Shown here one piece after another: positions 35,109 to 43,061 of a stretch of DNA of 64,000 bases. The notes under the pieces were generated by a model, which had not been told where the DNA came from, did not search any database, and saw nothing but the letters and a program-made list of their open reading frames with translations. This DNA is from Vibrio spartinae (GTDB lineage: Bacteria; Pseudomonadota; Gammaproteobacteria; Enterobacterales; Vibrionaceae), in assembly GCF_024347135.1 (NCBI RefSeq), contig NZ_AP024908.1, positions 620,001 through 684,000 of the forward strand, written 5' to 3'. The first letter of the stretch is position 1. Each line of letters opens with the position of its first letter. The translations under genes were made by a program, and so were the position numbers.

Positions 35109-35585
35109 CTAACGAGGTTCACGATCAAATCGATGGATAACCTGATTACTGGAGCCACACCAAAGTAATTCAGGATCATATTTGTCTTGTTCAAATTTGC
35201 CATCGATCAGCACATCAACCATATCGACAATCGCACGCTGTGACTCTGATAGCTCATTGAGCGTATACCCAGTCCACATCCAGATATCCTTATCAGGACA
35301 CTCAGTTTTTACTCTGGAGACTAATTGATATATAGCCGAAAGATTTGCAGGATGAAGGGGATCCCCACCAGATAATGACAAACCACGGCGTTTGATACGA
35401 GTGTCTTGTAAATCGGCAATAATCTGGTCTTCCAATTCTTGTGTAAATGGATGGCCAGAACGAGGAGACCATGTACATTGGTTATAACAGCCCCGACATT
35501 GATGCTCGCATCCTGAAACGAAGAGAGTACACCGCGTACCCTCTCCATTCACAACATCAACCTGATGATATTGATGATAATTCAT
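35109..35585 (-). CDS. nrdG: anaerobic ribonucleotide reductase activating protein NrdG
   Basis: A radical-SAM activase that generates the glycyl radical on NrdD. The protein has 158 aa, close to E. coli NrdG (154). The 4Fe-4S motif CxxxCxxC is CEHQCRGC, followed by YNQCTW. The SAM-binding GG appears in GLSLSGGDPLHPANL and the later strand is DIWMWTGYTLNEL. It starts 5 bases after the nrdD stop on the same strand, so the two are co-transcribed and act together when oxygen is absent. Confidence 0.96.
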   Translation of the reverse strand: MNYHQYHQVDVVNGEGTRCTLFVSGCEHQCRGCYNQCTWSPRSGHPFTQELEDQIIADLQDTRIKRRGLSLSGGDPLHPANLSAIYQLVSRVKTECPDKDIWMWTGYTLNELSESQRAIVDMVDVLIDGKFEQDKYDPELLWCGSSNQVIHRFDREPR

Positions 35586-35590
35586 AACAG

Positions 35591-37711
35591 TTATAGGTGC
35601 TTCACTCGTCGTTTAACTTCTTCTTGCTTACCAAAATTGAACGGTCGAGCATCAGGGCTGCCTAAATAGCCGCATACCCGGCGGATGACGGACACTTTGG
35701 CCGGGTCATGGTTACCACATTTCGGACAAACAAATCCTTTACTGGTACAAGAAAATTCGCCGGTATAACCACACTCATAACATTCATCGATCGGGGTATT
35801 GGTCCCGTAGTAAGGCACGCGACTGTAGCTGTAATCCCAAACGTTCTCCAACGCTTCAACATTACGCTGCATATTCGGGAACTCGCCGTAACAGATAAAA
35901 CCACCACTCGAAAGCGCCGGATATGGCATTTCAAAGTCAATCTTGTCGTATGGATTGACCGTTTTCTCTACATCCAAATGGAAACTATTGGTGTAGTAAC
36001 CCTTATCGGTTACACCGTCGAACATCCCAAACTCTTTGGCATCAATACGGCAGAAACGGTTACACAAGTTTTCACTCGGTGTACCGTACAGACTGAACCC
36101 ATACCCCGTTTCTTCCGCCCAGCGGTTGGTGGCTGCTTTAAGGTAACCAATAATTTTTATCGCTTCATCCCGGAGTTTTTGGTGATCATAAACATGCTGT
36201 TGATCACCAAACAGTGCGTTGATCGTTTCATGAACCCCAATATAACCCAGTGAAATCGATGCCCGACCATTTTTAAAGATATGAGCAATCGGCTCATCCG
36301 CTTCCAGTCTGACCCCACAAGCACCTTCCATGTACAGAATCGGAGCAACCCGCGCGCGGACTTTTTCTAAACGGCTAATTCGGGTTTCCAGCGCCCGACG
36401 CGCCAGTGACAAACGTTCATCAAGAATTTGGTAGAAGCGCGTCAAATCCCCTTTGGCCTGCAATGCAATCCGCGGCAGATTTAGACTCACGACCCCAAGG
36501 TTATTGCGGCCGTCATGTATTAATTCGCCATGCTCTTCATAGGTACTGAGGAAACTCCGGCAGCCCATCGGGGTTTTAAAGGAACCGGTAACGTCAACCA
36601 CACGGTCATAGTTGAGAATATCCGGATACATCCGCTTGGTTGCACAGTCGAGCGCCAGTTGTTTGATATCATAATTCGGCTCACCCGCTTGATGGTTTAA
36701 GCCATCTTTAATCGCAAAAACAAGTTTTGGAAACACAGCGGTTTTATGATTTTTTCCTAAACCGGCAATCCGGTTTTTCAAAATAGAAATTTGAATCAGC
36801 CGCGAAGCCCAACTGGTACCCAGACCAAAACCGAACGTCACAAAAGGAGTCTGTCCGTTGGCAGTGTGCAGCGTGTTCACTTCATATTCCAGCGATTGAA
36901 ATGCGTCATAACACTCTTTTTCAGTCCGCGTGGCCGCAAATGCTTCGGGATCGTGAATATCCCATTCGTGGGCAACATCAAGATGTTTGTGATAGCTTGC
37001 CAGAACGTAAGGTTCCAAGATTTCATCAATGCGATTAATCGTCGTCCCGCCATAAATGTGGCTGGCAACTTGAGCAATAATCTGGGCCGTCACGGCTGTT
37101 GCTGTCGAGATCGATTTCGGTGTATCGATTTCTGCATTGCCCATTTTGAAGCCGTGCGTCAACATGCCTTTCAAATCAATCAACATACAGTTGAACATCG
37201 GAAAGAAAGGTGCGTAGTCCAGATCATGGTAGTGAATATCGCCGGCTTCATGTGCCTGGACGATATCACGGGGAAGAATTCGGGTCTTGGCATAGTGTTT
37301 CGCGACAATCCCAGCCAACAAGTCACGCTGAGTCGGAATCACCTTGCCATCTTTATTGGCATTTTCATTTAGCAAGTCAGCATTGCTTTCATTGATCAAC
37401 CCTTCAATTTCTCGTGTCAGCGCACTTTGTTTCTCTCGGGCAATATCACGATCATGACGATATTCAATGTAAGAACGAGCCAATGATTTATAAGGGCCCT
37501 GCATTAATTCGTTCTCAACCAACATCTGAATTTCTGCAATATGAACTTCTTTGTAATCCTTGAGCTTCAACTCTACAGCCAGCGCAACATTTAAGGCATA
37601 GATGGCCAGTTCTTGATCAGTATGTTCGGCTGCTGCTTCAACAGCAGCCTGAATTCTGTCTCGATGAAACGCTGCTCTTGAGCCATCGCGTTTGATCACA
37701 ATCGGTTTCAC
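35591..37711 (-). CDS. nrdD: anaerobic ribonucleoside-triphosphate reductase NrdD
   Basis: The class III reductase making deoxynucleotides from NTPs without oxygen, 706 aa. An ATP-cone regulatory domain occupies ~1-95 (IVIKRDGSRAAFHRDRI). The radical glycine is Gly681 in RRVCGYLGSP, the same number as in E. coli. The zinc site is CYECGYTGE...CPKCG just before it. The start is GTG at 37711 with GGAG 6-9 bases upstream. Upstream lie paired NrdR-like boxes and a perfect FNR box, fitting anaerobic and nucleotide-dependent control. The nrdG activase follows. Confidence 0.97.
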   Translation of the reverse strand: MKPIVIKRDGSRAAFHRDRIQAAVEAAAEHTDQELAIYALNVALAVELKLKDYKEVHIAEIQMLVENELMQGPYKSLARSYIEYRHDRDIAREKQSALTREIEGLINESNADLLNENANKDGKVIPTQRDLLAGIVAKHYAKTRILPRDIVQAHEAGDIHYHDLDYAPFFPMFNCMLIDLKGMLTHGFKMGNAEIDTPKSISTATAVTAQIIAQVASHIYGGTTINRIDEILEPYVLASYHKHLDVAHEWDIHDPEAFAATRTEKECYDAFQSLEYEVNTLHTANGQTPFVTFGFGLGTSWASRLIQISILKNRIAGLGKNHKTAVFPKLVFAIKDGLNHQAGEPNYDIKQLALDCATKRMYPDILNYDRVVDVTGSFKTPMGCRSFLSTYEEHGELIHDGRNNLGVVSLNLPRIALQAKGDLTRFYQILDERLSLARRALETRISRLEKVRARVAPILYMEGACGVRLEADEPIAHIFKNGRASISLGYIGVHETINALFGDQQHVYDHQKLRDEAIKIIGYLKAATNRWAEETGYGFSLYGTPSENLCNRFCRIDAKEFGMFDGVTDKGYYTNSFHLDVEKTVNPYDKIDFEMPYPALSSGGFICYGEFPNMQRNVEALENVWDYSYSRVPYYGTNTPIDECYECGYTGEFSCTSKGFVCPKCGNHDPAKVSVIRRVCGYLGSPDARPFNFGKQEEVKRRVKHL

Positions 37712-37748
37712 TTTATCTCCTTACCCATCATCATTCACTTTGGGTGAA

Positions 37749-37797
37749 ACACATGATATAGGGTTTCATATCGATACATTAACACTACATATTGTAG
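37749..37797. promoter_or_regulatory. paired NrdR-like boxes before nrdD
   Basis: ACACATGATATAGGGT (37749-37764) and ACACTACATATTGTAG (37782-37797) each match about 12 of 15 defined bases of the NrdR consensus (ACACWATATNTWGTGT). Their 33-base offset is about three helical turns, the usual NrdR pair spacing. The second box is also a near-perfect palindrome (CACTACA-TAT-TGTAGTG). Confidence 0.65.
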
Positions 37798-37828
37798 TGC
37801 ATTTAACGAAAAGCCCCTTCGGCATGTA

Positions 37829-37842
37829 TTGATCAAGATCAA
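37829..37842. promoter_or_regulatory. perfect FNR box before nrdD
   Basis: TTGATCAAGATCAA is an exact match to the FNR consensus TTGAT-N4-ATCAA. It is centred about 125 bases before the nrdD start codon, consistent with activation in the absence of oxygen. Confidence 0.85.
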
Positions 37843-37948
37843 CAAAGCACAGCGAATGGATAAGATAAACACGATTATTATCAGCAGATCTCATTTATGA
37901 AAGAACATCCCTGAAAACAAAAAATTTTCCACCACCAAGGTGGATTTT

Positions 37949-40900
37949 TTACTCAAAACGATTTTTCATCACCGCAAAATACAGCACCGGTATCACGATT
38001 AATGTCAATAACGTGGACACAAATACCCCGAAAATCAAACTAATCGCGAGCCCATTAAAGATTGGATCATCGAGAATAAACAGAGAGCCAATCATTGCTG
38101 CCAACGCAGTCAACAGAATTGGTTTTGCCCGTACTCTGACAGAATTGATCACGGCTTCAGAGAAGGCCATCCCCTGTTGATGTTCCTGACGAATGAAATC
38201 CACCAGCAAGATAGAATTACGCACAATGATCCCGGCTAACGCAATCATGCCGATCATGGAGGTCGCCGTAAATTGTGCATGCAAGAGTGCATGTCCCGGC
38301 ATCACACCAATCATCGTCAGCGGAATCGGAGACATAATAATCAGCGGTGTCAGGTAGGATTTAAAATGAGCCACAACCAATAGATAGATCAAGATCATCC
38401 CGACAGCATAGGCAATCCCCATATCCCGAAACGTTTCATAGGTAATTTTCCACTCACCATCCCACAAAACCGAGACCTGACTAAGACCCGATGGTTGATT
38501 GATGTAGTTTTGCTCAACCGGAAACGGCAGCGTTTTCATCCGGCTGGCTATCTCAAACATCCCATAAAGCGGACTATCCGTACGACCGGACATATCACCG
38601 ACCACCATCACCATCGGGACCAGGTTCTTATGCATAATATAATCATCTGCCGCAACCTGACGCACCCGAACCAAATCAGACAGCGGATACGCGATCCCAT
38701 CCTGACTGGTAACGCGCATCTCAAGCAACTGGGACAGATTTGCCTTATCGCCTTCAGTTGCCTGAAGCTGAATCGGGACCGGATACTTACTATAATCGGT
38801 ATGCAGATAACTGACAGGCTGCCCGCCAATGGCGGTGGTCAGCGCTTGCACAATCGATGCGTAAGGAACCTGAACAAGCGCAGCTTTATGACGATCAATC
38901 CGCACCTGCCACTGTTGATGAGGTTCCGGCAGATAAATATCGACATCGACGATATCGGCACTGGTCTGGAATAAGTGACGGATCTGTCTCGCAGCCTGCG
39001 AACGGACCTCAGCCGTCGGCCCATAAACTTCAGCTAAAATCGGAGACCAGACCGGCGGGCCCGGTGGCACTTCGACCACTTTCACTTTTCCGCCAAATAC
39101 GCTGGCAACAGCCACTAATTTTGGCCGTATTTCGCCGGCAATCTGATGGCTGTCTTTATCCCGATCGCCCTTCGCCAGCAAATTCACCTGAATATCCCCC
39201 TGATAAGGGCTAGAGCGAGTAAAGTAATGTCGAACCAGACCATTAAAGTTCATTGGTGCAGCCGTACCGGCATAAATTTGGTAGTCATGCACTTCAGGTG
39301 ACTGATCAAGTACGGCCGCCATCTCAAACAACACCCGCTGCATGCGTTCTAACGACGTATCATCCGGCATATCCAGTATCACCTGAAATTCAGATTTATT
39401 ATCAAACGGCAACATTTTCAGGACGACAGCCTGATAGACAGGTAGCAACAGAGACCCGATAATCAGCATCACAATACCGCAACCGAGCAACCAGCGATTA
39501 CGCCGCTGTTGGGGCGATAGAACAAATGGTGCCATGATTCGCTGCACAATCGCCTGATTCGGTTCTTTTGACTCTTTTGACTGCTGATGAGGCCGATCAC
39601 GCAGTAATTTCACCGCTAACCAAGGGGTTAACACAAAAGCGACGGCCAGCGAGATAAACATCCCCATCGAGGCATTGATCGGAATCGGACTCATGTACGG
39701 CCCCATTAATCCGGTGACAAACGCCATCGGTAATAGCGCAGCGATTACCGTAAAGGTCGCCAAAATTGTCGGCCCCCCGACTTCATCGACAGCATAAGGC
39801 AGCGAAAATTGCCGACCTTTTAATGACATATGTCGATGAATATTTTCCACGACCACTATGGCATCATCCACCAGAATGCCGATGGAAAAGATCAACGCAA
39901 ACAAAGAGACGCGGTTAATAGTGAACCCCCATGCCCATGAGGCAAACAGCGTCATCATTAAGGTAATCATCACCGCGATACCAACGACAATGGCTTCTCG
40001 CCATCCCATCGTAATCAGTACAAGAATCACCACAGCACAGGTTGCAAACATCAATTTACCGATCAGTGTATGGCTCTTCTCCGCTGCGGTATTGCCATAG
40101 TTGCGCGTCACATCGACTTTCACATTCGCGGGGATCAACTGGTTTTCAAGTCCCTGTAATCGCGTTTCAACATCCTGGGCAACCGTCACCGCATTTTCTC
40201 CGGCCTTTTTAGCAATGGCGATAGTGACCGCGGGGACTAAATTGGATTTATCACTGGTCCAAACATGCTGAGTCGGCGTATTGGCACCTAAAGTCACGGT
40301 CGCAATATCACTGAGGTAGACCGGCGCCTGATGATGCATACCGACCAAGAGTTGCTTAACATCTGACACGCGATGGAGAAACTGCCCGATTCGGACCGGA
40401 ATCGCTTGATTATGATCCGTGATGATCAACTGCGGCGAATGGACGTTTGCAGACTGAAATACCTGATTCAGTTGATCAATGGTGATGCCAAAACTATTCA
40501 TCCGTACCGGATCGAGCCGGACATCAACAATCATGTCATGTCCCCCGACGGTATAAATATCCCGTGTTCCGTCAATCGTTTTCAGCGTTGTTTCAAGGCC
40601 ATGAGCCACTTCTGTCAATTGCTGTTGAGTCATCTGACCGTCTGGATTACTCAGGGTAAGGCTGACAATTGGCACATCTTCAATACCTCGCGGTTTAATC
40701 ACCGGCTCACCGACACCCACGCCGCTCGGCATCCAATCTTTATTCGAATACAGTTTATTATAGGTTCGCACCACTGCATCATTGCGCGAGACACCCACTT
40801 TGAAAATCGCAACAATCAGGGCCCCGTCCGGCTGTGAAAAAGAATAGATATTATCAATTCCCTGAATCTCCGAGACTATTTGCTCTGCCGGGTTGGTGAC

Positions 40901-41107
40901 CAAATGTTCAACTTCGGCCGGAGAAGCACCGGGAAAAGGGATATAAATGTCGGCAAAAGTCACATCAATTTGGGGCTCTTCCTCTTTCGGTGTCACCAGC
41001 ACAGCAAACACGCCCATGAGTAAACCAACCAATGCTAACAGAGGGGTAATTGCCGAGTGTTGAAACAGTGCAGCAATACGCCCGGAGATGCCCAGTTTTT
41101 TTTCCAT
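37949..41107 (-). CDS. RND-family efflux permease
   Basis: The inner-membrane proton-driven pump of a tripartite efflux system, 1052 aa. It has the N-terminal helix, the conserved periplasmic start PFPGASPAEVEHLVTNPAEQ, the mid-membrane proton-relay region around SLFALIFSIGILVDDAIVVV, and its second-half counterpart GMIALAGIIVRNSILLVDFI. The wording EEEPQIDVTFADIYIPFPGA and GPPVWSPILAEVYGPT place it in the HAE1-related group whose members often export heavy metals, solvents or bile-like compounds. No His/Met-rich metal site stands out. It follows the adaptor gene by 12 bases in one operon; no outer-membrane factor is encoded next to it. Confidence 0.93.
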   Translation of the reverse strand: MEKKLGISGRIAALFQHSAITPLLALVGLLMGVFAVLVTPKEEEPQIDVTFADIYIPFPGASPAEVEHLVTNPAEQIVSEIQGIDNIYSFSQPDGALIVAIFKVGVSRNDAVVRTYNKLYSNKDWMPSGVGVGEPVIKPRGIEDVPIVSLTLSNPDGQMTQQQLTEVAHGLETTLKTIDGTRDIYTVGGHDMIVDVRLDPVRMNSFGITIDQLNQVFQSANVHSPQLIITDHNQAIPVRIGQFLHRVSDVKQLLVGMHHQAPVYLSDIATVTLGANTPTQHVWTSDKSNLVPAVTIAIAKKAGENAVTVAQDVETRLQGLENQLIPANVKVDVTRNYGNTAAEKSHTLIGKLMFATCAVVILVLITMGWREAIVVGIAVMITLMMTLFASWAWGFTINRVSLFALIFSIGILVDDAIVVVENIHRHMSLKGRQFSLPYAVDEVGGPTILATFTVIAALLPMAFVTGLMGPYMSPIPINASMGMFISLAVAFVLTPWLAVKLLRDRPHQQSKESKEPNQAIVQRIMAPFVLSPQQRRNRWLLGCGIVMLIIGSLLLPVYQAVVLKMLPFDNKSEFQVILDMPDDTSLERMQRVLFEMAAVLDQSPEVHDYQIYAGTAAPMNFNGLVRHYFTRSSPYQGDIQVNLLAKGDRDKDSHQIAGEIRPKLVAVASVFGGKVKVVEVPPGPPVWSPILAEVYGPTAEVRSQAARQIRHLFQTSADIVDVDIYLPEPHQQWQVRIDRHKAALVQVPYASIVQALTTAIGGQPVSYLHTDYSKYPVPIQLQATEGDKANLSQLLEMRVTSQDGIAYPLSDLVRVRQVAADDYIMHKNLVPMVMVVGDMSGRTDSPLYGMFEIASRMKTLPFPVEQNYINQPSGLSQVSVLWDGEWKITYETFRDMGIAYAVGMILIYLLVVAHFKSYLTPLIIMSPIPLTMIGVMPGHALLHAQFTATSMIGMIALAGIIVRNSILLVDFIRQEHQQGMAFSEAVINSVRVRAKPILLTALAAMIGSLFILDDPIFNGLAISLIFGVFVSTLLTLIVIPVLYFAVMKNRFE

Positions 41108-41119
41108 TATACGCCCCTC

Positions 41120-42181
41120 CTACTGTGCATCGATTGGAAACACATGGGTCACAATCTGATCCCCGATTTCCAGTCCGGATAAAATTTCAACCGAGTCACC
41201 ATAATCCTGCCCGAGCCGGACTGGATTCAGTCGCTGTGCTTTTCCTTCGCCCTTCACGCGCAACACCGCACTGAGCTCTCCTCGTCGGATCACCGCAGTT
41301 TTCGGCACCAGCACAACTTGTCTGTCCCCAGTATGGAATGAGGCTTTCACCCACATCCCCGGTGCAAGTTCAGCGTCACTTGTCTCAGGCAATCTCAAGC
41401 GCATCGTAAACGTATGGGATTGCGGATCTGCATAACGGAATAACGTATATTGGCTGGGTTGTAGAATGTGTCCGTCCGGCAATTCAATCGAAAACTGTTG
41501 CGCCTGTGTCACCAAAGCACGATATCGTTGCGGCATTTGAAATTCGACCCGCAGCGGTGACATCCCATAACCACTCAATAATGGCATGCCGGGCGAGACG
41601 GTTTCTCCCAACTCAACGTGACGCTGGGTTACAATCCCTGAATAAGGCGCTTTGATACTGGTATAGCCTAACGCATCTTTCGCTTTCACCGTCGCAGCCT
41701 TGGCCGCTTGAACTGCCGCAGCAGCGGTTCGGGCACGTGCTTCTGCACTATCCAGTTGCCCTTGAGAAACCGCGCCTCGTGAGATCAACTGTCGAAAGCG
41801 CTTCACCTGAGTCTGCGCTTCTTTATTCTGAGCAACCGCCTGATTCAGTTGTGCGATTGCGGCATCGTAAGACGCTGTTTGTTGTGTCGCACTGATTTCA
41901 AGTAACACATCACCTTGTTGTACGACATCATTCACATCCACGTACATTCCCACGACTCGCCCGGAAGTTTGAGCCGCAACCGTTCCTTGATTGACCGGCT
42001 GAACAATCCCATCGAAGGTGACTTGCTCGGGTATCGTTGCCCGCTTGACGATCAGTGTCTGTCCCTCTAGGCGCTCCGTTGTCTGTCCCGCTAACGATTC
42101 TCCTGCCTGCGCCTCAAAAAACGTCTGTCCCGCTAAGACCACCACCAGACCCAAAGCCAGTTGCCGTATATGCTGTTTCAT
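41120..42181 (-). CDS. RND efflux periplasmic adaptor, with repeat-derived N-terminus
   Basis: The membrane-fusion partner of the RND pump. The start at 42181 is set by AGGAGGGG 7 bases upstream; an in-frame ATG at 42226 has no such site. A signal peptide (MKQHIRQLALGLVVVLAGQT) is followed by a short spacer, lipoyl domain halves (GTVAAQTSGRVVGMYVDVND and TSIKAPYSGIVTQRHVELGE), a helical hairpin and a beta barrel. The first ~35 residues contain three Gly-Gln-Thr units (AGQTFF, AGQTTE, EGQTLI), each coded by a copy of the GGACAGAC motif. This is extra length at a flexible spot between signal and first domain. Confidence 0.92.
   Translation of the reverse strand: MKQHIRQLALGLVVVLAGQTFFEAQAGESLAGQTTERLEGQTLIVKRATIPEQVTFDGIVQPVNQGTVAAQTSGRVVGMYVDVNDVVQQGDVLLEISATQQTASYDAAIAQLNQAVAQNKEAQTQVKRFRQLISRGAVSQGQLDSAEARARTAAAAVQAAKAATVKAKDALGYTSIKAPYSGIVTQRHVELGETVSPGMPLLSGYGMSPLRVEFQMPQRYRALVTQAQQFSIELPDGHILQPSQYTLFRYADPQSHTFTMRLRLPETSDAELAPGMWVKASFHTGDRQVVLVPKTAVIRRGELSAVLRVKGEGKAQRLNPVRLGQDYGDSVEILSGLEIGDQIVTHVFPIDAQ
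42055..42136 (-). repeat. GGACAGAC-family repeats inside the RND adaptor gene
   Basis: GTGTCTGTCCC (42055-42065), GTTGTCTGTCCCGCTAA (42078-42094) and ACGTCTGTCCCGCTAA (42121-42136) are reverse-oriented copies, about 23 and 43 bases apart. The last two share the same 3' word CCCGCTAA, suggesting local duplication. On the coding strand each reads in frame as Gly-Gln-Thr. Confidence 0.85.
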
Positions 42182-42350
42182 CAGATTCCCCTCCTTTGGC
42201 GAACCTCTTGTTGTTTTCATTTTCATTGATGATATGCCTGAACGAAGCCCACCGAATCAATCACCCATTGCATAAATACAAACCGATTGTTTTTACCAAG
42301 TGGGAGGTTCACACAATGGGGGTTCACACAATGGCTTGCCACCAACATGC

Positions 42351-42701
42351 TCATGACTTCTCACTCAGTGATTCTGGTTCTTCACAAAATAGCATCTGCA
42401 AATTGACAATGATTTGTGCAGCCCGGCTATCGGTCAGTGAATAAAACACCTGCTGTGAGGATTTGCGGCACGCCACCAAATGATGTTTACGCAGCACCGT
42501 CAAATGCTGAGAGAGTGCCGACTGACTCAAAGTCGAATTCTGTTGGAGTTGTCCGACGCCGACCTCTCCCTGTATCAATTGGCACAACACCATCAATCGT
42601 TCAGGGTGTGCCATCATTTTCAAAAAATCAGCCGCATCCTGGGCATGGGCTTTGATTCGCTCAACCTCAGTGACTTGGTTTGGTTCATGGTTAACTTGCA
42701 T
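42351..42701 (-). CDS. ArsR-family regulator of the persulfide-sensing BigR/SqrR/HlyU type
   Basis: A winged-helix repressor, 116 aa from the ATG at 42701 (GGAG 6 bases upstream). The recognition helix is in STLSQSALSQHLTVLRKHHL, the usual ArsR pattern. Two cysteines, in VLCQL and LFCEE, are 66 residues apart, the same spacing as the C42/C108 pair of BigR and the equivalent pairs of SqrR and HlyU, which form a tetrasulfide bond on contact with persulfides. A third Cys (VACRK) lies in the wing. It is divergent from a DUF2892/CoA-disulfide reductase pair and lies upstream of the RND operon, so it may control both. Confidence 0.88.
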   Translation of the reverse strand: MQVNHEPNQVTEVERIKAHAQDAADFLKMMAHPERLMVLCQLIQGEVGVGQLQQNSTLSQSALSQHLTVLRKHHLVACRKSSQQVFYSLTDSRAAQIIVNLQMLFCEEPESLSEKS

Positions 42702-42779
42702 GAGCACTCCACGGGGAAAAATCTCAATGCCTTTATATTAGTCAAAACTTATTTAGAAAAGCAAATATTAGTTAATAAT

Positions 42780-42799
42780 AAATTAGACTTTGCTAATTT
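42780..42799. promoter_or_regulatory. candidate ArsR operator in the divergent promoter region
   Basis: AAATTAG (42780-42786) and CTAATTT (42793-42799) form a 7-bp inverted repeat with a six-base gap. The word TATTAGT occurs twice just upstream (from 42737 and 42766). AT-rich inverted repeats of this kind are typical BigR/SqrR targets. The site lies 40-60 bases before the DUF2892 gene. Confidence 0.5.
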
Positions 42800-42841
42800 T
42801 TAGATCTATAGTCACAAAGAATCCAAAAAAAGGAGTATGTC

Positions 42842-43030
42842 ATGACCATTGAAAATGGCGTCCGAGTCATCGCTGGCAGCATGGTACTGCTTTCCGTTAT
42901 TTTGACTTATTTCGTCCACCCCTACTTTGTCTGGTTGACAGTCTTTGTCGGGCTCAACCTTATTCAAAGCGCATTGACTGGTATCTGTCCGGCAGTCTTT
43001 ATTCTCAAAAAGCTCGGATTGAAAGCGTAG
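42842..43030 (+). CDS. DUF2892 (YgaP-like) inner-membrane protein
   Basis: A 62-aa protein with two membrane helices (VIAGSMVLLSVILTYFVHP and FVWLTVFVGLNLIQSAL) joined by a short loop, then TGICPAVFILKKLGLKA. This is the DUF2892 fold found at the C-terminus of the rhodanese YgaP or as a separate small gene beside sulfurtransferases. The conserved Cys in TGICP is present. AGGAG lies 6 bases before the ATG. It is followed 31 bases later by a CoA-disulfide reductase with its own rhodanese domain, a usual partner. A role in handling reactive sulfur at the membrane is inferred. Confidence 0.9.
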   Translation: MTIENGVRVIAGSMVLLSVILTYFVHPYFVWLTVFVGLNLIQSALTGICPAVFILKKLGLKA

Positions 43031-43061
43031 TATCAGTCTCAAACGTGAAAAGGCTTACTTT

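Noticed and set aside
36851..36858. GTCTGTCC inside nrdD, resembling the dispersed repeat
   Set aside because: It encodes NGQTPFVTFG, which I recall as conserved in NrdD of other species, so it is a chance match in a constrained coding region.
41319..41330. TTGTCTGTCCCC in the RND adaptor gene
   Set aside because: It encodes HTGDRQVVLVPKTAV, normal adaptor sequence in a different frame from the GQT copies; not counted as a repeat.
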